64,000 bases of DNA from contig JBQTKD010000034.1 of assembly GCA_052386455.1 (NCBI GenBank), positions 1 through 64,000 of the forward strand, read 5' to 3'. Shown piece by piece: positions 45,951 through 55,032 of this stretch. The DNA comes from JBQTKD01 sp052386455 (GTDB lineage Bacteria; Actinomycetota; Actinomycetes; Sporichthyales; Sporichthyaceae). A model generated the notes under the pieces. The model was not told where the DNA came from and did not search any database. It saw only the letters and a list, made by a program, of their open reading frames with translations. A program made the translations under genes and the position numbers. Positions within the stretch are counted from its first letter, which is position 1. The number at the start of each line of letters is the position of its first letter.

Positions 45951-47321
45951 CTAAATTCCTCCTCGGATCTGGCCGAGCACCTCGTCGCGCAGCTTCTCCA
46001 TCGCGGCCGAATCTCCCGCCTCCACGTTGAGGCGCAGCTTCGGTTCGGTGTTCGACGGGCGGACGTTGAACCACGTCCCGTCGGGAAGGTTGACGGTCAG
46101 CCCGTCCAGTTCGTCGAGCACCACGCCAGGCAGCGCTCCCCAGTGCGTACGCAGCGCAGCGAGGACCTCGGCGGGCGCGGGCACGGAGGAGTTCAGTTCG
46201 CCGGAGGCGACGTAGCGCTCGTACCGCCGCATCAGATCAGAGCAGCCCGTGCCCGCCGGGGTGCCGCCGAGCGCCGCCAGGACGTGCAGCGCGGCCAGCA
46301 TGCCGGAGTCGGCGAACCAGAAGTCCCGGAAGTAGTAGTGGCCGGAGTGCTCGCCGCCGAAGATGGCGTCGTACTCGGCCATGACGGCCTTGATGAACGA
46401 GTGCCCGACCCGGGTGCGGATCGGCCGGCCGCCGCTCTCGGCCACGATCTCCGGGAACGCCCGGGAGGCGATCAGGTTGTAGACGACCGCGGCCCCGGGT
46501 TCGCGGGCCAGCTCGCGGGTCCCGATGAGCGCGGACACCGCGGACGGGGAGATCGCGTCGCCGTTCTCGTCCACGACGAAGCAGCGGTCCGCGTCTCCGT
46601 CGAAGGCGAGGCCGAGGTCGCACTCGTTGGCCCGAACGGCCTCCGCGAGGTCGACGAGGTTGGCCGGCTCGATCGGATTCGGCTCGTGGTTCGGGAAGGT
46701 GCCGTCGAGTTCGAAGTACAGCGGGATCAGCGCGACGGGCAGGCCCGCGAAAACCGTCGGGACGACGTGGCCGGCCATGCCGTTGCCCGCGTCCACGGCA
46801 ACCCGCAGCGGCCGCGCCGCCGAGAGGTCGACGAGGGTGCGCAGGAACGCGGAGTACTCCGCAAGCACGTCCTGCACACGGATCTCGCCGACCCTTTCGC
46901 CCTTCGGCTCGCGGCCCTCGAGGATTTCCGCGGCACGCGCGGCCACGTCGGCCAGGCCGGTCTCCGCGCCGACCGGCTTGGCACCGGGGCGGCAGAGCTT
47001 GATGCCGTTGTACTGCGCGGGGTTGTGCGAGGCGGTGAACATCGCGCCCGGCCGGCCCCAGGAGCCGCTGGCCCAGTAGACCGCGTCGGTGCAGGTCAGG
47101 CCGACGTCGACGACGTCCACGCCCGCGGCGGCCGCACCGGTCGCAAAGGCCGCGGACAGCATCGGCGAGGACGGTCGCATGTCGCGGCCGACCACGATCT
47201 CGGGCTCGCCGCAAAACTCGGCAAACGCGGCGCCGAGCGCGAAGGCCGTCCGCTCGTCGAGCTCCTCGGGCACCAGGCCGCGGACGTCGTAGGCCCGCAC
47301 GATGGTCGACAGCGCGTGCAT
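45951..47321 (-). CDS. manB: phosphomannomutase/phosphoglucomutase
   Basis: 456 residues. The catalytic serine is Ser98 in FTASHNPAQYNG. The metal-binding loop AFDGDADR is at about 240-246. The sugar loop GGEHSGHYYFRDF and phosphate loop RPSNTEPKLR follow. It turns mannose-6-phosphate into mannose-1-phosphate for GDP-mannose, feeding mannolipids and mannoproteins. In Mycobacterium the equivalent is pmmA/manB (Rv3257c). It heads a run with the Trm112-like, SIS and cation-efflux genes. Confidence 0.94.
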   Translation of the reverse strand: MHALSTIVRAYDVRGLVPEELDERTAFALGAAFAEFCGEPEIVVGRDMRPSSPMLSAAFATGAAAAGVDVVDVGLTCTDAVYWASGSWGRPGAMFTASHNPAQYNGIKLCRPGAKPVGAETGLADVAARAAEILEGREPKGERVGEIRVQDVLAEYSAFLRTLVDLSAARPLRVAVDAGNGMAGHVVPTVFAGLPVALIPLYFELDGTFPNHEPNPIEPANLVDLAEAVRANECDLGLAFDGDADRCFVVDENGDAISPSAVSALIGTRELAREPGAAVVYNLIASRAFPEIVAESGGRPIRTRVGHSFIKAVMAEYDAIFGGEHSGHYYFRDFWFADSGMLAALHVLAALGGTPAGTGCSDLMRRYERYVASGELNSSVPAPAEVLAALRTHWGALPGVVLDELDGLTVNLPDGTWFNVRPSNTEPKLRLNVEAGDSAAMEKLRDEVLGQIRGGI

Positions 47322-47386
47322 TCCACCCCTAGGTCCAAGCCCCGCCGCGAAGACCCGCAGCGCGGTCCGACCCTATCGGCGTGAGG

Positions 47387-47740
47387 CTAGTAATCGACGG
47401 GTGTGCGGACGGCGCGCAGGTGGCCGCGGCGGGCGCCGGACAGCGCGTCGTCCAGCGGCTCCTCGCCACGTGGCTTGCCCGTCTCGCGGATCAGGTCCGC
47501 GAGCGCTTCGAGATCGTCGGTCGAGGGGCCGGTGGCCACGCTGGGATCCAGCCGCACGACGGACCAGCCACGCGGAGCGGTGAGACGCTCGGCGTGGACC
47601 TGGCACAGGTCGTAGCAGTGCGGCTCCGCGTAGGTGGCGAGCGGGCCGAGTACCGCCGTGGAGTCCCGGTAGACGTAGGTCAGGGTCGCGGTGGCCGGCC
47701 GCTGGCAGGCGTTACGAGAGCAGCGGCGCGTGGTCAGCAC
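47387..47740 (-). CDS. DUF3499 domain protein
   Basis: 117 residues from GTG 47740 (GTG 47752 is an alternative). TTRRCSRNACQRPATATLTYVYRDSTAVLGPLATYAEPHCYDLC is the family core, with two cysteine pairs that probably bind zinc. The corresponding mycobacterial gene, Rv3258c, also lies between phosphomannomutase and the DUF1025 gene. Function unknown. Divergent from the gene at 47869. Confidence 0.88.
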   Translation of the reverse strand: MLTTRRCSRNACQRPATATLTYVYRDSTAVLGPLATYAEPHCYDLCQVHAERLTAPRGWSVVRLDPSVATGPSTDDLEALADLIRETGKPRGEEPLDDALSGARRGHLRAVRTPVDY

Positions 47741-47868
47741 GAAGACCCCCACTGAATCGGGCCGAACAGGTCGGCAAGGCGTACCGGGGACACGAGTCGC
47801 GACGCTACGCCGATGCGCCACGGCGCGGATGCAGGCGCGCCGCCGCACATCGCCCGTAGGCTTTTGCC

Positions 47869-48423
47869 GTGCGCATTCGAGGGTTCCGTCGCCGCAACGG
47901 GAAGGGAGACGAACCCGCCCGGCGGCCCGACGCCGAGCCCGCCCCGCGCCCTGCGGATCCGACGCCGGCAGCGCCTCCCCGACTGGCGCGCCCGAGTCCG
48001 CGCCCGGCGAACCGCCCCAAGCGCGACCGGCGTTCCCGCGGGCTGCGCGGTCCCCTGGCACCGCCGGGCTCCCCGCTGGCGCGAACGCGCGGGGATCGGT
48101 TCGCCGACTTGGTCCTGGACTCCGTCGAGCGCCTCGAACGGCGGTGGGCCAACGAGCTGTCCGACGTGGAGTTCGCCGTCGAGCAGGTCCCGCCGGTGAA
48201 CCGCTCGGCCGATCCGATCGCGGAGGCGATCCCGCTGTCCCGGCTGTATCCGGGCTCGGCCGGGCACAGCCCCCGGATCGTGTTGTATCGCCGGCCGATC
48301 GAGGCGCGCGCCACCGGCCGCGCCGACCTGACGGCGCTGGTGCACGATCTGGTCGTCGAACAGGTCGCCGAACTGCTCGGGATCGAGCCGGAGGCCGTGG
48401 ACCCGGAGTACGGCCTGGACTAG
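47869..48423 (+). CDS. DUF1025 (zincin-like) family protein lacking HExxH
   Basis: 184 residues. An unusually long basic/Pro-rich N-terminus (70 residues) precedes the domain FADLVLDSVERLERRWANELSDVEFAVEQVPP and IVLYRRPIE. Where zinc peptidases of this fold have HExxH it reads VHDLVVEQVAELLG, so classical catalysis is doubtful. The synteny partner is Rv3259. GTG 47869. It converges with DUF5719, with overlapping stops. Confidence 0.82.
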   Translation: MRIRGFRRRNGKGDEPARRPDAEPAPRPADPTPAAPPRLARPSPRPANRPKRDRRSRGLRGPLAPPGSPLARTRGDRFADLVLDSVERLERRWANELSDVEFAVEQVPPVNRSADPIAEAIPLSRLYPGSAGHSPRIVLYRRPIEARATGRADLTALVHDLVVEQVAELLGIEPEAVDPEYGLD

Positions 48424-49904
48424 TCGCGTTCCACCGTGGTCACGGTGAGGTCCGGGACGACCGCCGGGGACTCGACCGTGAAACGGCCGGTGTCCAACGA
48501 GGTGACGGTGATGCCCGCCTCGTCGATGCGCAGCACTCGGGCCGCGTGCACCGAGCCGGACACGGCCTCGATCACCACCGAGTAGCGGTCGACGCCCTTC
48601 GGCCCGGGGTCCAGCACGAGCAGGCGGCCGGCCTCGATCGTGACCGTCCGGGTGCGCGGCTTTCCGGTCCCGGCGTAGACGAGGATCTTCACCTCGGCCG
48701 CCTCGTCGGGGGCGGCGAGCAGCAAACGGGTGCGGCTGCCGTCGCCGCTGCGGCCGTCCGGTACGGCGGTCGGGCCGGAAAGGGCGGCGGCCGGGCCGGC
48801 CCAGGCCTGCTCCTTCCCCCCGCCGATCTTTGCGATGGTGCGGACGGCGCCGACGACCGGGACATCGGAGGTCAACACGACCGCCAACGGCTGTCCGGGG
48901 TCCGCGGCGTTGAGGTCGACCTCCTGCACCTGACCTGCGCGCAGTTCGACGACGTCCGCTCCCGCGGGCGCGAAGTCCGTGGTGGTGCCGAGAACGCGGA
49001 TCTTGACGATCGCGTCCCGGTCGCCGGGTGCGAGCAGGAACAGCTTGCGGTCGTGGGCCTCGGCGGGAATGCCGGGGACGACCAACTTCTTCGCCGGGCG
49101 CACCAACGGGTCGAGCCAGTCCGCGCCGCGTCCGCCGATCTCGGCGAGGTGCAGCGCCGCGGACACCTGACCGCGGTCCACCACCACGCCGACGGCGATG
49201 CGCCGCCGGTTGTCCGCCAGCCCTTCGAGGGAGACGACCCGGGTGCTGCGGGCGGCGACGACGAGCTCGCTCACGTTGGGCACGTCCAGCCGGCCGGCCT
49301 CGTCCCACAGCGTGAGGTCGACCGAGGCCGAGGTGCCGGCCGCGTTGGTCAGGACGAGCTGGGACTGCCGCCCGGTCTGGGTGGAGGCGCCGACGAACCA
49401 GGCCGAGGCGCCCGCGGGGAGGCAGGACGCCGAGGAGAGGCCGCGCGTCGGACCCTCGCCGACGGCGACGACGCGCTCGGCCGCCAAGCCGGGCGCAAGG
49501 CCACCGGTGGCGCGGACGACGGCGGCCGGGGAGTCGGTGCCGGACAGGTTGATGCGCGAGACGCCCGGCTGGGTGCGTCGAAGCGTCGGCTTGTCCTCGC
49601 CAGGGAGTTCGTCCACGCGCATCGCGCCGTCGGCCTTCTCCCCCAGCGCGGTGGAGACGGTCAGGCGGTCGGTGGACGCGCCCGCGGCCGGTGTCGCCGG
49701 GCAGGCGAGGACGGCGGCCCGCACGTCGTCGACGGTGGCTCGCACGGACGCCGCTCCACCGCCGGCAAGGTGCACGATCAGCGCGACGGCGACCAGCGAT
49801 CCGCCGACGGCGGCCGCGCTGAGGCGGCCGTCGCCGACGAGCCGGAGTACCCAGCCCGCCGGGGCCGCCCCGGCCGCGTCGCGCGCCCTGCGTCGCTCGT
49901 TCAT
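48420..49904 (-). CDS. DUF5719 exported protein
   Basis: 494 residues. A signal anchor (LSAAAVGGSLVAVALIVHLAG) is followed by a long beta-rich outer region with repeats of the type VVVGAVRT, SQLVLTNAAGTSASVDLTLWDEAG and VVPGIPAEAHDRKLFLLAPGDRDA. This matches the actinobacterial DUF5719 family that follows the giant GT2 gene. ATG 49904 overlaps the GT2 stop as ATGA. Function unknown; probably an accessory to the GT2 protein at the cell surface. Confidence 0.85.
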   Translation of the reverse strand: MNERRRARDAAGAAPAGWVLRLVGDGRLSAAAVGGSLVAVALIVHLAGGGAASVRATVDDVRAAVLACPATPAAGASTDRLTVSTALGEKADGAMRVDELPGEDKPTLRRTQPGVSRINLSGTDSPAAVVRATGGLAPGLAAERVVAVGEGPTRGLSSASCLPAGASAWFVGASTQTGRQSQLVLTNAAGTSASVDLTLWDEAGRLDVPNVSELVVAARSTRVVSLEGLADNRRRIAVGVVVDRGQVSAALHLAEIGGRGADWLDPLVRPAKKLVVPGIPAEAHDRKLFLLAPGDRDAIVKIRVLGTTTDFAPAGADVVELRAGQVQEVDLNAADPGQPLAVVLTSDVPVVGAVRTIAKIGGGKEQAWAGPAAALSGPTAVPDGRSGDGSRTRLLLAAPDEAAEVKILVYAGTGKPRTRTVTIEAGRLLVLDPGPKGVDRYSVVIEAVSGSVHAARVLRIDEAGITVTSLDTGRFTVESPAVVPDLTVTTVERD

Positions 49905-52900
49905 ACCGGTTCCTCGATCCGTGCCCGACGACGAGCCGCGGGAACCACCGGGACCGCGTCCTCGTCCTCGTCGCTGGAGCGGCGGCGAGCCGCGGGCAGC
50001 GCCAAGACGACGAGGACCAGCAGCCCGCAGCCCTGCAGGAACGCCCAGGCCGGCGTGGTTCGGTCGACGTGACGAACCGTCAGTTCGCCGCCCTGCGGGG
50101 GAAGCGTCCACGCCTGGGCCCAACCCTCGCGGGTCAGCGTCGAGAGCTTCACCCCGTTCAGGCGCGCCTCCCAACGCCGGCCGGCCGGCTCGGCCAGGGC
50201 CAGAATTCGCTTCTCGGAACCGTCGGGCACGGCCGCGCTCGCAGCGACCGCCCCCGAGGGGAGCACCGCGACGGTCCGGGCCTCTTCGAGCACGCGAAGC
50301 CGACCGGTCGGCAGACTCACGCGCCAGAGGCGGTCGCCGCCGACGGCGCTGACGCGCTCGAGTCCCGGAACGGCGTCCAGCGCCGCCGCGACCTGTGGGG
50401 CCACCGGCGCGCGCACGACGACGTACCGGACCGCGAAGTCGGCGAGGCGCTGCGCCTGGGCGTCGCCCCGGCCGGAGACCAGGTCGATCGCGAGGGCCTG
50501 CAGCACGCGAGCCGTCGGGCGGGGCACGGAGAGTTCGGCGTCGCCGAAACGCGGCCCGGCGTCGCGCACCAGCGCGTAGGACACCGCGGGGGGTACGGAT
50601 CCGGCCGGGACCGCGGCGAGGGAGTCGCCGGTGGAGGAGCGCAGCACCAGCGTCCGCGAGCGGTCCGCGGTGGCGGACTCGGCGGCGACGTGCACCGGAA
50701 CCAGCGCGGCCGAGGCGCGGTGCAGCGGGCCGTCGGCTCCGCGCCACAGCCACGCGCTCGCGCCGAGCACCGGGGACAGCAGTGCCACCGCCGCCAACGA
50801 GCCCGCCACCAGCTGCACGCGGCCGAAGTCTCGGGCCACGAGCCGTTCGGCCTGGCCCGCGCAGCCGACCAACGCGGCGACGAGCATGCCTGCGGTGGCC
50901 AGCGCCAGGGCGGGCCCCGGCCAGGCGGCGGCCGGGTGCCCGCCGGAGGGGGCGGCCACCGAGACCCGCGAGGCGAGCAGCGCGACGACGAGCGCGCCGC
51001 CGGCGACCGTCCAGCCGAGCAGCACGGTCAGCCGGTCGCGGGCCACGATCAGTCCGACGATGCCGGCGGCCACGACGCCGATGCCGATCCACGCCGGGCC
51101 GGAGCCGGGCCCGGCCGGGTTCAGGAGCAGCAGCCGCCACGGCTGGATCTCCGGGTCGGACAGTCCGGGGCCGGCAGGACCGAGGTCGAGCAGCAGGCGG
51201 TCCGGATGGCGGATCCAGAACAGCGAGAACGGCACGAGGAGAAGGAACGGCACGAGGGGGACGGTGCCGATCCGAACGAGTCGCGTGCGGTCTCGGACGA
51301 ACGCGGCCAGGACCACGGCGGCGGTCGACACGAACAGCCAGAGCAGCGGAGCGAACGCGGCGATCACGACGAGGAGCAGGGCGGCGGTCCACGCCGCGCG
51401 CGGCGTGCCGCCGCCCGCCCAGGCCCGGACGACGGACCGCAGCAGCGGCGGCAGGAGGACGATCGCGACGACGGCGCCGAGCCGCCCGGCCGCTACCGCG
51501 CCGACGAGCGCCGGGCTCAGCGCGTACGCGGCCGCGCCCCAGAACCGCAGTGCGGGCGTCGTCGGCAGCCCGCGCGCGGACAGCCAGGCGGAGAGGCCCG
51601 CCAGTGGCACGGCCCCGACGAAGAGGATCGCGATCAGCAGGGACACGTTGCCGAACAGGGGCAGCGCGGCCAGGGCGAGCAGCGCCTGCGCCGGGGCGGC
51701 GGTGCTGCCGCTGCCGGCGCCGACGGCGTGCCAGCCGTCGACGTAGGAGCCGAGCAGGCCACGCGAGCCGTCGACCAGGGGCAGCATCGCGCCGCCGAAG
51801 AGCGAGCCGTCGCCGAAGAGCCGGCGCGAGGCCAGCAGCGAGATGCCGAGCAGGCCGAGAACGAGGACGGCGGCGGGGCTGCGGCCGACGCGGCGCAGCA
51901 GCACGCCACCGGCGCTGCGGTCGAGTTCGGCGACGTCCACGTCGCCGTCGGCAGGCCCGGCGCGGTGCTTGCCGATGGCGTCGCGGTCCACGCGGAAGCC
52001 GTCGAGGGCGTGGGTGAGGGCCTCCCGAGCGACCTCGAACTGGTGGCCCGGTGGCGGGAAGAGCCGGCGAAGCGTGGTGGGGGCTACCTGGTGATGGGCG
52101 CGGCGGGCGCGGCGCATGCGCCGGATCGCGCGCGGGCGGATCAGAACGGACCAGACGGCACGCAGTTCGTCGGCGGCGTGGCCGGGAAGCTTGGCGACGA
52201 GGTAGCCGACGGCGCGGAGCAGGCTGCCGAGGAGCAGCCGGGGCCAGGCCACTACGAAGGCCCGAGTGGAGAGGTTGGCCAGCAGGACGCGCAGCGCGCC
52301 GGCACGGTCGAGGTGGTGCACGCGGCCGGAGCCGACGTCGACGTCGCGACGCTCCCGGTAGGCCGCCTCGGCGTGGTAGACGACGGCAGCCGGCACGACC
52401 GCGACCTTGAACCCGGCCAGCCACGCCCGCCAGCACAGGTCGACGTCGTCGCGGAGCAGTTGCAGGTGCGGGTCGAAGCCGCCGAGGGAGTCCCAGACGT
52501 CGCGGCGGATCAGCATTCCGGCGCTGGAGACGGCGAGGGTCTGGGACCGGTGGTCGTGCTGGCCCTGGTCTTCTTCGCCGATCTCGATGCCGGTCTCGCG
52601 GCGGCCGCCGCCGTCGACGGTGACGCCGACCTCGAGCAGCACGCGGCGGTGGTACCAGGCGCGCAGCTTGGGGCCGAGGACGGCGCGGTTCGGGTCGTCG
52701 AGGGTGTTGGCGAGCAGGTGCGCGAGCGCGTCCGGTTCGGGCTCGGCGTCGTCGTGCAGGAGCCAGATCCACTCGACGGCGTTCTCCGGCACCTGGCTGG
52801 AGGCGTCGGCTCGCGCGATGGCGGCCTTGACGGCGGCGCCGAAGCCGCTGGTGCGCGGGCAGCGCACGATGTCGGCGTCGTCGACCCAGTCCCGGACCTG

Positions 52901-53065
52901 CTCCACGGAGCCGTCGAGGCTGCCGGTGTCCGCCACCACGAGCCGCTGCCAGGGCGCAAGCTGCTCGAAGAGTGCCGGCAGCACCTGCGGGAGCCACCGT
53001 CCGCCGTCGTGCGTGACGAGCACTGCCGTCACGTAGACGGAACGGTGTTCGCTCTCGGCAGGCAT
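49901..53065 (-). CDS. large GT2 glycosyltransferase with multi-pass membrane domain
   Basis: 1054 residues. The N-terminal GT2 domain has VTAVLVTHDGGRWLPQVLPAL, ADTGSLDGS, LLHDDAEPEPDALAHL (acidic donor motif) and GGFDPHLQLLRDDVDLCWRAW. The middle has at least ten transmembrane segments, followed by an outer region (residues about 800-1000) and a last transmembrane helix with a basic end. Such proteins next to whiB2/fbiA are conserved in actinobacteria and probably build an envelope polysaccharide. First gene of the pair with DUF5719. ATG 53065. Confidence 0.9.
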   Translation of the reverse strand: MPAESEHRSVYVTAVLVTHDGGRWLPQVLPALFEQLAPWQRLVVADTGSLDGSVEQVRDWVDDADIVRCPRTSGFGAAVKAAIARADASSQVPENAVEWIWLLHDDAEPEPDALAHLLANTLDDPNRAVLGPKLRAWYHRRVLLEVGVTVDGGGRRETGIEIGEEDQGQHDHRSQTLAVSSAGMLIRRDVWDSLGGFDPHLQLLRDDVDLCWRAWLAGFKVAVVPAAVVYHAEAAYRERRDVDVGSGRVHHLDRAGALRVLLANLSTRAFVVAWPRLLLGSLLRAVGYLVAKLPGHAADELRAVWSVLIRPRAIRRMRRARRAHHQVAPTTLRRLFPPPGHQFEVAREALTHALDGFRVDRDAIGKHRAGPADGDVDVAELDRSAGGVLLRRVGRSPAAVLVLGLLGISLLASRRLFGDGSLFGGAMLPLVDGSRGLLGSYVDGWHAVGAGSGSTAAPAQALLALAALPLFGNVSLLIAILFVGAVPLAGLSAWLSARGLPTTPALRFWGAAAYALSPALVGAVAAGRLGAVVAIVLLPPLLRSVVRAWAGGGTPRAAWTAALLLVVIAAFAPLLWLFVSTAAVVLAAFVRDRTRLVRIGTVPLVPFLLLVPFSLFWIRHPDRLLLDLGPAGPGLSDPEIQPWRLLLLNPAGPGSGPAWIGIGVVAAGIVGLIVARDRLTVLLGWTVAGGALVVALLASRVSVAAPSGGHPAAAWPGPALALATAGMLVAALVGCAGQAERLVARDFGRVQLVAGSLAAVALLSPVLGASAWLWRGADGPLHRASAALVPVHVAAESATADRSRTLVLRSSTGDSLAAVPAGSVPPAVSYALVRDAGPRFGDAELSVPRPTARVLQALAIDLVSGRGDAQAQRLADFAVRYVVVRAPVAPQVAAALDAVPGLERVSAVGGDRLWRVSLPTGRLRVLEEARTVAVLPSGAVAASAAVPDGSEKRILALAEPAGRRWEARLNGVKLSTLTREGWAQAWTLPPQGGELTVRHVDRTTPAWAFLQGCGLLVLVVLALPAARRRSSDEDEDAVPVVPAARRRARIEEPV

Positions 53066-53228
53066 GCGCAGTCCGTCGGGTCGCCGGTAGCGCAGGAAAC
53101 GATCAGCGCCCTTCGCAGGGTAGGCCCCGCGACGCAGGCGTCGGGCTCACTGCGCAGATCCGGTGACACGCGCCGCCGGGCATATCGGACCTACCCGGCG
53201 CAACCGCTTCGCGCGCCCCGTCGCCAAT

Positions 53229-53304
53229 CGCGCTGTACAGCGCTCCGTGAGTGCCGGCGGCCACCTACTGCGGCGTGTCGTCGCAAGCTGCGCTGTACAG
53301 CGCA
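53229..53304. repeat. paired-palindrome element, copy 1
   Basis: GCGCTGTACAGCGC lies at 53230-53243 and at 53290-53303, exactly 60 bases apart start to start. The 46-base spacer, reverse complemented, resembles that of copy 2 (GCGACGnCACGCCG in both). It lies between the ends of whiB (53348) and the GT2 start (53065), in a 282-base gap with no gene. Confidence 0.8.
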
Positions 53305-53347
53305 GTTGGTTGCTACAGAGCGGCCGCGCGGCGCAAGACGGGTGTTG

Positions 53348-53608
53348 TTAGACCGCGCGCTTCTTGAGACGGCGGCGCTCGCGCTCGGACATGCCGCCCC
53401 AGATGCCGAAGCGTTCGTCGTGGGCGAGGGCGTACTCGAGGCAGTCGCCGCGCACATTGCAGGACAGGCAGACCTTCTTGGCCTCGCGGGTGGAGCCGCC
53501 CTTCTCGGGGAAAAACGCCTCCGGGTCCGTCTCCGCGCAGAGCGCCTGGTCCTGCCAGTTGGACTCGACCTCTACGCCGCCAAGCAGGGGAAGAACTACC
53601 TCACCCAT
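53348..53608 (-). CDS. whiB2: WhiB-family regulator (WhiB2/WhmD type)
   Basis: 86 residues. Four cysteines, Cys24, Cys47, Cys50 and Cys56 (CLSCNVRGDC), ligate a [4Fe-4S] cluster. The GIWGG turn and basic end MSERERRRLKKRAV bind DNA and the sigma factor. WhiB2/WhmD controls septation. ATG 53608 has GAGGAGG at good spacing. Position between the GT2 gene and fbiA matches the whiB2 locus (Rv3260c). Divergent from fbiA. Confidence 0.93.
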   Translation of the reverse strand: MGEVVLPLLGGVEVESNWQDQALCAETDPEAFFPEKGGSTREAKKVCLSCNVRGDCLEYALAHDERFGIWGGMSERERRRLKKRAV

Positions 53609-53945
53609 GGCTGCCTCCTCGACCCTCAAGTTGGCGGGGTAGGTCCCGCCGGGCGCCGGCACGATCCGGGCTAACCGGAACGAAACGACACGCGTGAAAT
53701 TACACTCTTGCCAATCCTTTGGCGTCAACCGCCGGGCAGGCCCCAAACCGCGACACGCCGGGCGACACGCCGGACATTTCGCCCAGCATTAACAACAACC
53801 CCACCCGTTGCTCGAGTTGTACCACGTCCCGGGGCCCCAGCTGAAACCCGAGAAGGACTCGGAAGCAAAGCCTTTCAAGACTGCGCAAATCGGCCACGCG
53901 GCACCCGGTCGCCGTGCGGGGCTGCCCGCTTGCGACGATGCCCGC
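53609..53945. promoter_or_regulatory. 337-base divergent promoter region whiB2/fbiA
   Basis: No gene with support on either strand; an open frame running into fbiA from 53808 lacks codon and family support. The whiB side (53640-53780) is AT-richer (GGAACGAAACGACACGCG, AAATTACACTC) and probably holds the whiB promoter. No palindromic operator stood out. whiB genes commonly have long leaders. Confidence 0.45.
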
Positions 53946-54950
53946 ATGCGGATCGTGGCGTTGGCCGGCGGGGTGGGAGCGGCGCGCTTCCTGCGCGGTC
54001 TGCTGGCGCATCTTGCGGAGGCCGACCCCGGTGCGGAGGTCGTCGTGGTGGGCAACACCGCGGACGACGTGGTGCTGCACGGCCTGCACGTCTCCCCCGA
54101 CCTGGACACCGTCATGTACTCCCTCGGCGGGGGCATTCACCCCGGCCAGGGCTGGGGCCGCGAGGGCGAGACGCACGCCGTCCAGTCCGAGCTCTCCGCC
54201 TACGGCGAGGGTCCCGACTGGTTCTCCCTCGGCGACCGAGACATCGCCACGCACCTGATCCGTACCCGCCTCCTGGCCGAGGGCGCCACGCTGTCCCAGG
54301 CCACGGCGGTGCTGTGCGAACGGTGGTTGTCGGCGAGCTGGCGAGCCGACCGGACACTGTCCGGCTTCCGCCTTCTGCCGATGACCGACGACCCGGTGAC
54401 GACGCAGGTGACCGTCGCGGGCGAGAGCGGGATCCGCACGCTGCACTTCCAGGAGTACTGGGTGCGGCTGGGGGCCCCCGAGGCCCTGTCCGTCTCATTT
54501 GTCGGTGCCGACAAGGCGACGCCCGCTCCGGGGGTCGTCGATGCGATCCGCGGCGCGGACGTCGTGCTCTTCCCGCCGTCCAACCCGGTGGTCAGCATCG
54601 GCACGATCCTGGCCGTGCCGGGCGTCCGAGAGGCGGTCGCCGGCACGGGCGCGCCCGTCGTCGGCGTCTCGCCGATCGTCGGCGGCGCTCCGGTGCGGGG
54701 CATGGCCGACCGCATGCTCGCCGCCATCGGCGTCCCCACCGCCGCCGACGCCGTAGCCCTGCACTACGGCGCCCGCAGCAGCGGCGGCGTCCTGGACGGC
54801 TGGCTGGTCGACGACGCCGATGCGGCCGCAGTCGAGCCGCTCACCGAGGCCGGCATCGCCACCCGAGCCCTCCCCCTGCTGATGCGGGACGTCCCCACCA
54901 CCGCCGCCATGGCCGCCGCCGCGCTCGATCTCGCCGCGGCCTGCCGATGA
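53946..54950 (+). CDS. fbiA: 2-phospho-L-lactate/enolpyruvyl transferase of F420 synthesis
   Basis: 334 residues. CofD/FbiA moves the activated phospho-(enol)pyruvate or lactate unit onto the deazaflavin Fo, forming dehydro-F420-0 or F420-0. MRIVALAGGVGAARFLRGL begins the nucleotide-binding fold; GNTADDVVLHGLHVSPDLDTVMYSLGG and FPPSNPVVSIGTILAVPG are signature blocks. ATG 53946 fits the family start. fbiB follows after 82 bases containing a hairpin. Confidence 0.95.
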   Translation: MRIVALAGGVGAARFLRGLLAHLAEADPGAEVVVVGNTADDVVLHGLHVSPDLDTVMYSLGGGIHPGQGWGREGETHAVQSELSAYGEGPDWFSLGDRDIATHLIRTRLLAEGATLSQATAVLCERWLSASWRADRTLSGFRLLPMTDDPVTTQVTVAGESGIRTLHFQEYWVRLGAPEALSVSFVGADKATPAPGVVDAIRGADVVLFPPSNPVVSIGTILAVPGVREAVAGTGAPVVGVSPIVGGAPVRGMADRMLAAIGVPTAADAVALHYGARSSGGVLDGWLVDDADAAAVEPLTEAGIATRALPLLMRDVPTTAAMAAAALDLAAACR

Positions 54951-54965
54951 GCCCCCGCACTGTCC

Positions 54966-55015
54966 GTAGCGTCCGAACAGGTGGTCGCTATAGCGCCCGT
55001 TCTTTCGGACGTTAC
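54966..55015. repeat. TTACGTCCG-family hairpin between fbiA and fbiB
   Basis: GTAGCGTCCGAA (54966-54977) pairs with TTCGGACGTTAC (55004-55015) with one mismatch. The loop carries the palindrome CGCTATAGCG (54986-54995); GCTATAGCGC also occurs in the loop of the hairpin at 929-984. The element ends 17 bases before fbiB and may weaken fbiA-fbiB readthrough. Confidence 0.6.
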
Positions 55016-55032
55016 GAGGGTTCGAGGCCGCG

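Noticed and set aside
48420..52997. A 1525-codon open frame on the minus strand
   Set aside because: It lies out of frame across the DUF5719 and giant GT2 genes, is extremely Arg/Pro/Ala-rich and has no domain; long alternative frames are common in GC-rich DNA.
50069..53674. A 1201-codon plus-strand frame opposite the giant GT2 gene
   Set aside because: Same antisense effect, and it runs through the intergenic palindromes and whiB2.
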